DNA of 64,000 nt from Bacteriovoracaceae bacterium (GCA_023137315.1 JAGLPP010000070.1:1-64000); one strand, 5' to 3'; counted from the first letter of the stretch, positions 16,696 through 25,845 are shown. Notes: generated by a model from the sequence alone, not told the origin. Made by a program: numbers and translations.

Positions 16696-18135
16696 TTACT
16701 CTTTTATTCTTTTACTCTTGGCCAACAGATGTTTAAAAACAGCCTCTGCGATTTTTTTGGCGTATTTTCCAACAAAAACCGGATATGTATCTTCAAGCGC
16801 ATTCCATTTTCCCGTGATTTCCCCGGCGCCGGCTTCTATGACCAATCCCGGTAATATGGTAATTGAATCTGGAATTTCTTCCGTCGTTATTTTTGAAAAA
16901 CCACCACGTTTAATGGATTCCTTTATAGCGAGTGCTGCCGCTTTTGACTTTACGTTCCCGAAATACTTTATATTAAAAACCGGTATCCTGGAATTTTTGT
17001 ACACAACCTTTAAATAAAAGGTCGAATTAAACTGTTTCAATATACTTGTTCTCTTTTTATCATCAATATTTTCAGCTATGTATTTCAATGAACGCATTGT
17101 TTTTATTCCATATTTTTCCAAAAGAAATGTCTCCACTTCAGTATACAGCTTCCATGCCAGAAATCTTTCCGACATTGGCCACGTACCCGGGATTTCCGTA
17201 TCCAAAAAAATGTTGGAGAAATGAATGGCATCCTTTCTTTTCTCGTCAAGCATCCTGGAAATCTTTATTCTGTTCATTTGATATTCAACAAGATGAATAT
17301 TTGAAAGCTCAATCTCTGTCGGAAGAACTTTTACTATTCTTCCATTTTCTCTTTTGAAAAATATCCCGCCACGATTTTGAATTTGTTTTTTTATACTTTC
17401 CAATTGCTTGAGACTCATACTTTCCAGCAATCTTTCATCAATAATTTTTGTCTTTGCCAAACTGTTAAAATCAATCTCTTTAAAAGAAATATCCCGGCGT
17501 TTTGGCATAGGCGGTGGTATGTCATTCTCCTGTTTTATTGTCGTATAAACATCTTTAATAAAATAATTTTTCCACACGGCCCTGAATCTGAATGTCGTGT
17601 ACATAATACCAAGCAAAAATGCCATGATGAAAAACATGGGATAATTATTCCTGCGTTTTTTTCTTCTGAGGTATCTTCTCCCCTGCCTGTGTATCGGTTC
17701 TTTTTTTTCTTCAGTCCTTTTCATTTTTCCGAGAAAAATCAATTCTTCAGAACAAATCTTGTACAATCTACTGTAATACTGTTCAATCATTCCCAACGAA
17801 GCATCCATCCATGTCACATTACAAAGATAATATTCCAAAGCCGTGGTTGGTTTTGTTTCATCTATGCGAAAAGAAATAATCTTCTTCTTAAAATGAACAG
17901 CACGGTCTATCTCCCTCAACACCTGATCAGATTCATTGGCCTTGGATGAAAACACCACAATAAAAATATCCGCGGCCCTTATTGCCTCAACAATTGCCTT
18001 TGCAAAGTTTTCCCCAATAGCTATATCTCTTGGGGCCATCCAGCAGCCAATATTATTTGCCTCAAAATAATTACAAAGATTTTTGACCTTTTGTGCATCG
18101 CTGGAGGAGTGACTCAGAAAAACATTATAACCCAT
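16696..18135 (-). CDS. TIR-domain protein with membrane anchor (putative effector of the cyclase operon)
   Basis: The protein has 479 residues. Residues 1-130 are a TIR domain: strand A VFLSHSSSDA, then GCWMAPRDI, the D strand ADIFIVVFSS, and the helix SDQVLREIDRAV, whose Glu75 is in the place of the catalytic Glu of NAD-cleaving TIRs. A basic stretch (RRYLRRKKRR, 153-162) precedes one transmembrane helix at about 165-184, so the TIR domain faces the cytoplasm. The C-terminal 295 residues are predicted outside the cytoplasm and match nothing I know. It starts 4 bases after the cyclase gene stop, with AGGAGA inside that gene's end as ribosome site. Operon and domains suggest a nucleotide-triggered effector, as in Pycsar, but no cyclic-nucleotide-binding domain is recognised. 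Confidence 0.85.
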   Translation of the reverse strand: MGYNVFLSHSSSDAQKVKNLCNYFEANNIGCWMAPRDIAIGENFAKAIVEAIRAADIFIVVFSSKANESDQVLREIDRAVHFKKKIISFRIDETKPTTALEYYLCNVTWMDASLGMIEQYYSRLYKICSEELIFLGKMKRTEEKKEPIHRQGRRYLRRKKRRNNYPMFFIMAFLLGIMYTTFRFRAVWKNYFIKDVYTTIKQENDIPPPMPKRRDISFKEIDFNSLAKTKIIDERLLESMSLKQLESIKKQIQNRGGIFFKRENGRIVKVLPTEIELSNIHLVEYQMNRIKISRMLDEKRKDAIHFSNIFLDTEIPGTWPMSERFLAWKLYTEVETFLLEKYGIKTMRSLKYIAENIDDKKRTSILKQFNSTFYLKVVYKNSRIPVFNIKYFGNVKSKAAALAIKESIKRGGFSKITTEEIPDSITILPGLVIEAGAGEITGKWNALEDTYPVFVGKYAKKIAEAVFKHLLAKSKRIKE

Positions 18136-18139
18136 CCGT

Positions 18140-20311
18140 TTAATTTCTCCTTACATGATAAGTAGGAAATATTCCGAATTCCTTTGGCATGGATATTTGT
18201 CCAACATAGTTACAAATAAAATCACCAATATGATATGCCTCTGCCAAGGAAGCAAATTCAAGACTGCAAAACACCTGTCCAGGAGGTGTTATGGATTCCA
18301 TCCTGGCAACACGGCATATATTTGTCCCACTATAGACAATATCTCTGGTTATTGGACTTTTATAATTATAGACCATTCCTGCATGAAGAGCGGTTCTTAA
18401 TTTTATCTGTTTTGAAATTCCCTCACTGGCCCAGTCAATATTTGCAATCCTCTCCACAAATTCCAAAGCAAAAAGACCTGCATGTTCAATCCTTGGAAAA
18501 ACAAGAAAAAGAGCATCTCCCCACGAGTTTCTAGCAGCCACCTTGAACCTTTCATCTTTTAATATCTCTCCAACCAAACCCAGGAGCTTTTCTCCAAAAA
18601 TAATCATTTCATCGTCAGACAACCTGCTGTAATTAACCGTGTCAGCAAAAAGAAGGCCCATCACTTCACTTTTATATTTTTTTGTGGAAGTGGTTTCAGG
18701 AATATCTGTTTTTGTTCTCAAAACCTGTTTTGTTTTCAAGGTCACGTTTTTTCTCAGGATATCGGCTAAATCTATAATTTCCACCTGATGTCCCCTATTT
18801 TGCCAGTTATCCACAACCGTTGCCGTTCCCCCTTCTTTCCTTTCCGAATTTTTGTCACAGACTGCCATTGGAATGAGTTCCGTTTGCATATGGCGCGCGT
18901 GAATCAGGGCAAAACCGTAGAGTACATGATTGGCGTAATCGTAGGGAATATCCATAAACTCCGAAGTGTGTTTGGTTATCTCGAACGTCTTCACTGAAGA
19001 GCGTAAAATTTTTCCAAAACGTGCCTCCCAATTGGATTGCTTCAAATATCCCACGCTGCTTTCAATGAATTTTTGTATCTCACATGGAAGAACCACATTA
19101 ACCTTGGCATTTCTTTGAATAACCGTTTCAAGAAAAAGAATGTCTGCACCACAGGCTGCAGATGAATATGTAATACAATTTCCAATTTCATCCATTTTTT
19201 TTTCAATCTCACTCTTGACGGCCTTTTCAATTTCCTGTGGAAAACGAATTCTATCATCTTCAAGCCTGTCAACCATATGCCCGGTAAAAACAACAACTTT
19301 TGGAATGTTGAACAACAGGTCCAATTCCTCCTTTATCTTATCCGGTATTGAAAAAGTCGAAAACAACAGACGAAGATTCTTTCTTGTGGAAATCAAATCA
19401 CCCAATCTTTGCTCACCCAATTCACAGGCCTTTTTGTACCATTTCAAGGCCTCTGAAAAATCCTGTAAAATAATGGACGCTTCCCCAATTGTTGCGTATG
19501 ACCAATATGAATCCCCCTCTTGTCCACACAACTCATCCAAAACTTTTCTTTTAATTTCGCCTGCTGCATCCTTGGCCGATGCCATATCCCCTGATATGGC
19601 CTGCGTGGTTGCGAGATTGATTCCACTCCAGATACTGCCTGAATTTTCATAAGCCTCACGATAATACCTTATGGCCAATTCCATTTCCCGTATTTTTTCT
19701 TTTTCATCCTTTGCAAGAATTGACATTTCCTTGTGTGTACTTGCCAAAAGTCCAAGTGTCTCATCATTTTTTTCCCCCTCATTGTAAAGCTCCAACAAAA
19801 TATTGTTTGCCCTTTTACCGAGTCCAATCCTGATCAGAGACAGGGCATGAAGTTGCCTTAGCTTTACATCATCTGGAAAATGCGTGAGTCCCTCCTGTGT
19901 AACGTCGTATGCCAACAGTGGCTCGGCATAACTTAAAACCTTCTTGGCAAATATCTGATATAGATTGGATTTTAACGACCATGTTCCACTATCGTGCCTG
20001 CTCCAAACAGATCGCAATTCATCCAGGGAAACTGAACTCTTTGAGAGATACGAAAGGAGAAAATCATCGGCACAGACACCATCTCTGTCCAATTTTTCGC
20101 TGGACAGGGAAACATCATATCCAATTTCAAGAACATTTTTTAAAATATTTCTTGTGGTATTTCGACAATAATTCTTTTCATATTCCGAAAGTTTTTCAAA
20201 TTCCACGATCTGTGGATTCTGATCACTCCAATTATCATGAGCAGTTTTTGCCAAAAATTCAATTAGTTCTGAATATTCCCCGTTTGGAAAATCTTCACCT
20301 GTCTTTTTCAT
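18140..20311 (-). CDS. Multidomain class III nucleotide cyclase (RyR-like, TPR, SLOG-like, cyclase)
   Basis: The protein has 723 residues. The N-terminus (about 10-75) resembles a RyR-type helical domain (AHDNWSDQNPQIVEFEKLSE). Residues 130-330 are TPR-like helical repeats (ALKWYKKACELGEQRLGDL). Residues 340-525 look like a SLOG/Rossmann domain (VVVFTGHMVDR, then SSAACGADILFLE). The C-terminal 180 residues are a class III cyclase: metal Asp residues in LLFADTVNYSRLS and NSWGDALFLVF, and SGTNICRVARMESITPPGQVF. The usual transition-state Asn is Cys, while the Arg four residues later is kept; the Lys used for adenine choice is Asn. The product nucleotide is therefore unclear. It is the first gene of a two-gene operon with the TIR protein. 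Confidence 0.82.
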   Translation of the reverse strand: MKKTGEDFPNGEYSELIEFLAKTAHDNWSDQNPQIVEFEKLSEYEKNYCRNTTRNILKNVLEIGYDVSLSSEKLDRDGVCADDFLLSYLSKSSVSLDELRSVWSRHDSGTWSLKSNLYQIFAKKVLSYAEPLLAYDVTQEGLTHFPDDVKLRQLHALSLIRIGLGKRANNILLELYNEGEKNDETLGLLASTHKEMSILAKDEKEKIREMELAIRYYREAYENSGSIWSGINLATTQAISGDMASAKDAAGEIKRKVLDELCGQEGDSYWSYATIGEASIILQDFSEALKWYKKACELGEQRLGDLISTRKNLRLLFSTFSIPDKIKEELDLLFNIPKVVVFTGHMVDRLEDDRIRFPQEIEKAVKSEIEKKMDEIGNCITYSSAACGADILFLETVIQRNAKVNVVLPCEIQKFIESSVGYLKQSNWEARFGKILRSSVKTFEITKHTSEFMDIPYDYANHVLYGFALIHARHMQTELIPMAVCDKNSERKEGGTATVVDNWQNRGHQVEIIDLADILRKNVTLKTKQVLRTKTDIPETTSTKKYKSEVMGLLFADTVNYSRLSDDEMIIFGEKLLGLVGEILKDERFKVAARNSWGDALFLVFPRIEHAGLFALEFVERIANIDWASEGISKQIKLRTALHAGMVYNYKSPITRDIVYSGTNICRVARMESITPPGQVFCSLEFASLAEAYHIGDFICNYVGQISMPKEFGIFPTYHVRRN

Positions 20312-20441
20312 ATTAGGTAACAGTATATCAAAATCAGGATACCGTGCCTCTAATTTTAAATTTCTTCAAAAAACAGCTCAAGTTTTTCAATATCCGACCG
20401 AAAAGATCAACAATGCATCTCGTTTAACCAAGGGGGAGAAC

Positions 20442-20765
20442 ATGAAGAAATACGTCCTGACCTTATTTTCACTAATGTTGATACTGCCATTTTTCGCTTT
20501 TGCCGCTGATAAACACGAAGATCCTCATGTTTACGGCAAATACGAAAAATTTGACCGCATGGATAATTACAAAAAATACGAGCATGACAAGGAAAAATAT
20601 CCCGTATCATTGGATGATAAGGATAAAGAGAAAAAATACAAACATGACGAGGGAAAATATCCAGCATCGTGGGACGATAAGGAAGAATACGAGCGCGTCC
20701 CTGGAAGCGAGTTTGAGAACCACGAAAATCCATATTACCAGTGGGATCTTGGAACAGGAATGTAA
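20442..20765 (+). CDS. Small exported, highly charged repeat protein
   Basis: The protein has 107 residues with a clear signal peptide (MKKYVLTLFSLMLILPFFAFA). The mature part is very rich in Lys, Asp, Glu and Tyr and contains an imperfect tandem repeat: KKYEHDKEKYPVSLDDKDKE followed by KKYKHDEGKYPASWDDKEE. Such a composition suggests a disordered, possibly metal-binding secreted protein. The ribosome site GGGGGAG lies 6-7 nt upstream of the ATG. A frame on the opposite strand is a shadow caused by the repeats. No family is recognised. It lies divergently from the cyclase-TIR operon. Confidence 0.7.
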   Translation: MKKYVLTLFSLMLILPFFAFAADKHEDPHVYGKYEKFDRMDNYKKYEHDKEKYPVSLDDKDKEKKYKHDEGKYPASWDDKEEYERVPGSEFENHENPYYQWDLGTGM

Positions 20766-20818
20766 AAGTCCTTTGTCACTTTTTTTAAAAAGAGAATGTG
20801 TTCCCTCTGGACTGTATA

Positions 20819-22060
20819 ATGTTTAAAAAAAGTTTTTTTTTAATAACCTGTGTAGTACTTGTAATTGTCGGTTTTTTAAACGCCGTATATATGATCCATA
20901 AAACAGGTTCATTTCCGTATCCGAGCGGTTTTCTCACTATCGACAGCAAGTACTATCTGGCAGGGATGATCTCAATTTTAAAAAACGGTGATTTTCTTGC
21001 CTTGAAGGATCTTTATCACTCTCCAGGATATCAACTGTATCTCGCACTTCTAGCCTCCATTATCGGCATCAAGGCAAACTTCATTATTACCGTTAAAATC
21101 ATCTCACTGATCCTATTTGCAATAACAAGTTCCATGTTGTTTTTAACAGTTAGAAGAATGACCTGTTTGAATGTGGCGTTGCTGACAACGGCTTTCTTCT
21201 CCATGTCCGTCAAATGGCACACCTACATAAGCATCATACAACCTGAAGTCCTTCTTGGATTTCTTGGTATGTCCATTATTTTTCTTTCACCTTCCTGCTC
21301 CATCGACAGATCAATCAAATCATCCCTCCACTTGCTATTGCTGGGACTTCTGTCTGCCACTATTTGCATGATCCAGGTTCGTTTTCTTCTAATCATTCCA
21401 TGTATGATGATGATCATCATTATAAAAAAGCCTCTCGTAAAAAATTTCAAAAACAAAATAATTGCCGTACTCACTTTCCTCATTCCGGTACTGGCCATCA
21501 TAGGCGGATGGTCCGTCTATCAATCAGAAAGACTTAAAAAACCAGTACTCATCCAGACAAATTCCAAATTTCGCCTGGAACTTGCGTACAACCTCAATTC
21601 CACAGGAAAGGCCTTCCCATACCCCGAAATAAAAAAACCCGTTGGATTTAACCTTATTCGGGAAAGACCGGACAAATTCATATGGCTTTTAAAGGAGAGG
21701 TTTTTGTATCTATGGGATTTAAAAAAAGATCGTTGGTATCTTGGTAATCCCTTTTCGCTATATTTTCAAACAAGCTTCAAACCAGGGAACTATGACCGAT
21801 CTCTTTACACTATTTTATTTTTCCTGTTTCTAATTGGAATCATTTTCAGAACTCTGGCCGACCTCAATACCAGAACCTGGACCAATTTCATCCCATTTTT
21901 GATTCTTATGGTGCATTTTTCAGGCCCTCTTCTTGTTTTTTCAAGTTCCCGATTCATAATACCCGCGCTCCCGCTTGTTTCCTTCTACCAGGCCTTTGCT
22001 CTTTGGCAGATATTGCAATATATGAAAAAACTTCTAAATAAGACCATTCCTGACTTGTAG
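20819..22060 (+). CDS. Polytopic membrane protein, GT-C (ArnT/PMT-like) glycosyltransferase candidate
   Basis: About 413 residues from ATG 20819 (MFKKSFFLIT); ATG 20798 is also in frame but gives a poorer N-terminus. There are about nine to ten hydrophobic segments. After the first membrane helix comes a loop with SKYYLAGMISILKNGDFLALKDLYHSPGYQLYLALLA, which resembles the first periplasmic loop of GT-C glycosyltransferases (acidic residue in DSKYY, then the HSPGYQ segment). Such enzymes transfer sugars from polyprenyl phosphates in the periplasm. The C-terminal half has SSSRFIIPALPLVSFY, also seen in the family. The family assignment is moderate. Confidence 0.6.
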   Translation: MFKKSFFLITCVVLVIVGFLNAVYMIHKTGSFPYPSGFLTIDSKYYLAGMISILKNGDFLALKDLYHSPGYQLYLALLASIIGIKANFIITVKIISLILFAITSSMLFLTVRRMTCLNVALLTTAFFSMSVKWHTYISIIQPEVLLGFLGMSIIFLSPSCSIDRSIKSSLHLLLLGLLSATICMIQVRFLLIIPCMMMIIIIKKPLVKNFKNKIIAVLTFLIPVLAIIGGWSVYQSERLKKPVLIQTNSKFRLELAYNLNSTGKAFPYPEIKKPVGFNLIRERPDKFIWLLKERFLYLWDLKKDRWYLGNPFSLYFQTSFKPGNYDRSLYTILFFLFLIGIIFRTLADLNTRTWTNFIPFLILMVHFSGPLLVFSSSRFIIPALPLVSFYQAFALWQILQYMKKLLNKTIPDL

Positions 22061-22096
22061 TTTGATTTTCATACATTTTTCGCCTATAAGTTACTC

Positions 22097-22498
22097 ATGT
22101 ACACTACAAGATTGAATTTAAAAATTCTTACTACACTCATTTTATTTACAGTATCAATAAATGTCCTCGCAAGCGATGAGCTGCCACAAGATTGCTATCA
22201 GGAAAGCTGGTGTCTTGTTAACATTTCCCGGTGTGCAGTCACCCACTACTCACGAATGCCACACGGTCATCTTGTAGGTCACTCCATATTCTCACACGTA
22301 AAAAAAATAACCGCCCAATGCAAGACTGGTTGGGGAAGCTCGGATGAATGGCGTCAAATGCAATTCATGACTCCTGTCAAAACCTCCAATTTTCGTGGAG
22401 AGGATTTTCTCGACAGGGAAGACGCAAGAAAGTCCGCAATTGATATCTGCAATATCTATCGTAACAACTGGCTTGAGGCCTCGATTATTTGCCAATAA
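22097..22498 (+). CDS. Small exported Cys-containing protein of unknown function
   Basis: The protein has 133 residues with a signal peptide ending near NVLASD. The mature part has six Cys residues spread along its length (DCYQESWCLVNISRC, then ITAQC, DIC and IIC at the C-terminus), so it probably forms disulfides in the periplasm or outside. No motif is recognised. It follows the membrane protein gene by 36 bases on the same strand. A minus-strand frame over the same bases is not favoured because the plus-strand protein has a clear signal peptide. Confidence 0.6.
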   Translation: MYTTRLNLKILTTLILFTVSINVLASDELPQDCYQESWCLVNISRCAVTHYSRMPHGHLVGHSIFSHVKKITAQCKTGWGSSDEWRQMQFMTPVKTSNFRGEDFLDREDARKSAIDICNIYRNNWLEASIICQ

Positions 22499-22621
22499 AT
22501 CCGTACAAGTTAAACAAAACACTGAATCTCCGTGTAAAAGCGTCAGGTTTGTTTTGAAGTATCTAAAATAATTCATTCTAAAAGCCGAATAATATGCATA
22601 GACACATTAGATGGATGGATT

Positions 22622-24400
22622 ATGAAAACGCATATTATTTTAATTGTTTGGCTGTTTATTTTTGTGATTACAAGTGGATTTTGCGGTGATGATTATCATT
22701 GGCAAAGTCCAAATACCTATCTTCAGTCAGCAATTCTGGAGGGTGATTATTACGATATTGGTTACAGGGCGGCCATGCTTTCCGGCATTACCTACGATCA
22801 ATCAATGGTGAAACATTTCAATAAATACTATGATGATTATTTCAAAAAGCTTTCACCAAATAAAAGTCTTCGAAAGATTTTAAAAACGTATTTTCATTAT
22901 AAGCTGATTTACAGGATGAGAAAACGGATTTCAAACAAGGACAAGGAGTATATAAAGGGTGTGGCCGATGCCTTCAACGTTTCTCCAAAACTTCTTGAAA
23001 AGGCGTTTATTTTACCTGATGGATTGCACGCCGTCGTAACAGATGGTCTTAAAGTTATACGATCCTTTGATGGAATTAAAGCTGATGATAAAAAACTTCA
23101 TCGCTCGCTTTTAAGTCGACTTATTTCCTGTTCTTCGTTCTCAGCTCATTCAAACAAATCTAAAAAAAATAATCGGATATTGGCCCGCAATCTCGATTAT
23201 ATTGGGCAAAACATTTTGGACAAGGGGACTGGTGTATATTTGATAAAACCAAAAGGTAAATACAAGCACATTGTTGTTTCTCCTCAAGGATTTCCAATTG
23301 CCGGAATAACGACCATGAATGAAAAAGGGTTGGTCCTTGTTACTCATTCAACATTTACAAAGTCATATAAGATTTGGGGTTCAAAACCCCTCCTTAGCGT
23401 AAATAGAATGGTAATCGAAAATGCAAAGTCCATTGAAGAGGCCTGGAAAATATATAAAAAATATCCCGTATTTACAGGTTGGCTGATTCATCTTAGTGAC
23501 AGGGACGAAACTACGAACGTCGCAAGAAGTGCAGTAATTGAACTAAATCCAAAAGGTAATGCCATTAGTTGGGGCAAAAATGATTATCATGTCCTCTCAA
23601 ATCACTATACAACGTCAAAGGCAAAAAAGAATCAACTGGAAACTTATACAGGTGCCGAATATCATAATCTGACAAGATATTTCAGACTAAAACAATTGGT
23701 TGAAAAATCTTCGATTGATCTGGAAAAAGCGATCGAAATTCTTCAGGACTCCTATTCCCCCTACTCCAAAACCGAAGTTGATTTTTCTCCAAGTTCAATC
23801 AGGGTCCCTGACCAATTAAATAGTGTTGTTTTCATGCCGGATGAGTTGGCCGTATATGTCGCTGAAGGTCCTGCTCCAACAAGCTTTAGTAACTTTTACA
23901 AGTTCAGCTTTGATCAAATGGAAAACGGAAGAGAACCTGAATTATTTGAACCAAAAAATAAAAAAGTCACCGAAGCTTTCAAGTCTTATCTTAAGGCCTA
24001 CGCTGCAATCGTAACTGATAAAAATGAATTGAAAGGAGAAAAATATTTAGAAGAGGCATATGAAAAATCAGGTGATTGTAGCTATGACTTGATTTATGGT
24101 GCAATATTAATGGGAAATTCCAAGATTGATAAATCACATGACATCTTGTTAATGGCGACAGAATGCAAGATGCACAATCCACAGCAAAGTGCGATAAATC
24201 AATTTCTCCTTGGACTTTATTACCATTATATTGATGAACATGAGACTGCTTTTTTCTATTATGAAAATGCGTTAAACATCACAGAATCAATCTATCTCAA
24301 AAATGCAATTTTAAAGGTTTCAAAGAAAGAAAAAATCGATAAGGATGTACTTTTGGACTACTCGAGTATTGATATAAAATACATGGATACAATATGGTAG
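22622..24400 (+). CDS. Exported C45-like N-terminal nucleophile hydrolase with C-terminal helical repeats
   Basis: The protein has 592 residues with a signal peptide (MKTHIILIVWLFIFVITSGFCG). The region around SCSSFSAHSN, then RILARNLDY and GFPIAGITTMNEKGLVL, is typical of the C45/acyl-CoA:6-aminopenicillanate acyltransferase and linear-amide hydrolase group of Ntn hydrolases. Cys170 is the probable nucleophile, exposed after self-cleavage. Residues from about 460 look like TPR-type helices (AYEKSGDCSYDLIYGAILMG). The enzyme is predicted to cut a non-peptide C-N amide bond outside the cytoplasm. Substrate is unknown; an acyl-amide or a prey-derived compound is possible but speculative. Confidence 0.7.
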   Translation: MKTHIILIVWLFIFVITSGFCGDDYHWQSPNTYLQSAILEGDYYDIGYRAAMLSGITYDQSMVKHFNKYYDDYFKKLSPNKSLRKILKTYFHYKLIYRMRKRISNKDKEYIKGVADAFNVSPKLLEKAFILPDGLHAVVTDGLKVIRSFDGIKADDKKLHRSLLSRLISCSSFSAHSNKSKKNNRILARNLDYIGQNILDKGTGVYLIKPKGKYKHIVVSPQGFPIAGITTMNEKGLVLVTHSTFTKSYKIWGSKPLLSVNRMVIENAKSIEEAWKIYKKYPVFTGWLIHLSDRDETTNVARSAVIELNPKGNAISWGKNDYHVLSNHYTTSKAKKNQLETYTGAEYHNLTRYFRLKQLVEKSSIDLEKAIEILQDSYSPYSKTEVDFSPSSIRVPDQLNSVVFMPDELAVYVAEGPAPTSFSNFYKFSFDQMENGREPELFEPKNKKVTEAFKSYLKAYAAIVTDKNELKGEKYLEEAYEKSGDCSYDLIYGAILMGNSKIDKSHDILLMATECKMHNPQQSAINQFLLGLYYHYIDEHETAFFYYENALNITESIYLKNAILKVSKKEKIDKDVLLDYSSIDIKYMDTIW

Positions 24401-24401
24401 A

Positions 24402-25043
24402 TTAGATAATCATGGAGACGAATTCCTCAACCTTTCCGTCGAGTTCGTCCAGATGATTCGAATTATCAATGATAATGTCAGTTCTTCTTTTTTTTTCTTC
24501 AATGTCCATTTGCTTTGCAATCATTTCACGTGCCAGATGTTCGGTTATATTGTCACGATTAAGGAGTCTGTCAATCTGTGTTTCAACCGGCGAATAAACG
24601 CAAACAACAAGATCAACGAGTTTTTCCATATTCTTTTCAAACAGGAGTGGTACATCATAAACAACAAAATCCGATGATGGATGTTGATTAATAGTCTTGT
24701 AAAATTCCTCCGGCAAAAGATTGTAAATAAAGTTTTCGATTTTGTTTTGAATGACCGTGTTTGAAAAAAATTCCCGCCTCAAAACAGCAAAATCAATCTG
24801 TCCGTTTTTAATGGCATCCGGTAATAATGTTTTAACGAAATCTCCAGCATCATTCCTTGCATATATTTTTTTTACAAGCTCATCAGCACAAATTACTTCA
24901 ATACCAAGATTTTTAAGTTTTTTTGAGACCTCACTTTTTCCTGTGGCAATCCCTCCTGTCAGACCAATAACCGGCACATCAACACCATAGAGTCTTTGTT
25001 CCGGCGTTAATTTGATATATTTACAATCAAGCTTCATCATCAA
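24402..25043 (-). CDS. coaE: Dephospho-CoA kinase
   Basis: The protein has 213 residues. The P-loop VIGLTGGIATGKSEV and the following ADELVKKIY (CoaE Asp) are diagnostic. YDVPLLFE and the C-terminal NRDNITEHLAREMIAKQ (lid and Arg region) also match. It phosphorylates dephospho-CoA at the ribose 3'-OH, the last step of CoA synthesis. The start overlaps the end of mazG by 17 bp, so the N-terminal extension of about 22 residues before the P-loop strand may be partly untranslated. It converges with the Ntn hydrolase gene with one base between the stops. Confidence 0.92.
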   Translation of the reverse strand: MMMKLDCKYIKLTPEQRLYGVDVPVIGLTGGIATGKSEVSKKLKNLGIEVICADELVKKIYARNDAGDFVKTLLPDAIKNGQIDFAVLRREFFSNTVIQNKIENFIYNLLPEEFYKTINQHPSSDFVVYDVPLLFEKNMEKLVDLVVCVYSPVETQIDRLLNRDNITEHLAREMIAKQMDIEEKKRRTDIIIDNSNHLDELDGKVEEFVSMII

Positions 25044-25845
25044 ACGTCTTATCCTTCTCCTCTTCCTTTATCCTATCCCAATAATCATCCATTTCAGCCT
25101 GGTTCATGGAGTGAATATCCATATTTTCCTTTTTTATCAGATCCTCCATTTTCTGAAAGCGTTTAATGAATTTCCGATTCGCCTTTCTAAGTGCCTCTTC
25201 CGGATGAATTTTAAGATGTCTTGCAAGCTGTGCCACGGAAAAAAGAAGATCCCCGATTTCCTCTTCAATCCTCGAATGAACATGCCCGGAAGAAGATTCA
25301 AGTTCCTCCTTGAGTTCACTCCACTCACCTTCAACGACATCCTGAACCTCCCTCCATCCTGGCCAGTCAAAACGTACAGAGTGTGTTTTTTCTCCAATAC
25401 GATTGGCAGAAAAAAGTGCAGGAAATGAAAGATACCCTTCATCAATCAAATGCTCATGTTCATTTGTTTTTTCACGATTTTTAATTATATCCCAATTGGC
25501 CTTGACCTGTTCAGAAGTTATGTTTTTTCCAGATTTCTCAAAAACATGTGGATGTCGTCTTATGAGTTTTTCAGACAAATTTTTTGAGATATCCTCAAGA
25601 TTAAATTTTTTATTTTGTTCGGCGATAACCGAATGCAACAGAACCTGGAGAAGAACATCTCCCAATTCATCCTTCATCTTTTCAGCATCCCCGTTTTCGG
25701 TGGCATCTATAAATTCATAGCTTTCTTCCAGAAGATACTTCAAAAGCGATTCGTGTGTTTGTTTGAGATCCCACGGACATCCCTTGCCGGGATTTCTGAG
25801 TTCTCTTACAACTTCGATAAGCTTGTCCAGTTCAGGGTGTTTCAT
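25027..25845 (-). CDS. mazG: Nucleoside triphosphate pyrophosphohydrolase
   Basis: The protein has 272 residues, about the length of two-domain MazG proteins. The N-terminal half has the diagnostic LRNPGKGCPWDLKQTHESLLKYLLEESYEFIDA with the metal-binding E-x-x-E and later ELGDVLLQVLLH (E-x-x-D). The second half repeats the pattern (EIGDLLFSVAQLARH). MazG hydrolyses nucleoside triphosphates to monophosphates and pyrophosphate, cleaning the pool of abnormal nucleotides. It precedes and overlaps coaE and is divergent from ybeY. Confidence 0.93.
   Translation of the reverse strand: MKHPELDKLIEVVRELRNPGKGCPWDLKQTHESLLKYLLEESYEFIDATENGDAEKMKDELGDVLLQVLLHSVIAEQNKKFNLEDISKNLSEKLIRRHPHVFEKSGKNITSEQVKANWDIIKNREKTNEHEHLIDEGYLSFPALFSANRIGEKTHSVRFDWPGWREVQDVVEGEWSELKEELESSSGHVHSRIEEEIGDLLFSVAQLARHLKIHPEEALRKANRKFIKRFQKMEDLIKKENMDIHSMNQAEMDDYWDRIKEEEKDKTFDDEA

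Noticed and set aside
20407-20733. Minus-strand ORF over the small repeat protein
   Set aside because: It arises from the repeated plus-strand codons; the plus strand has a signal peptide and ribosome site.
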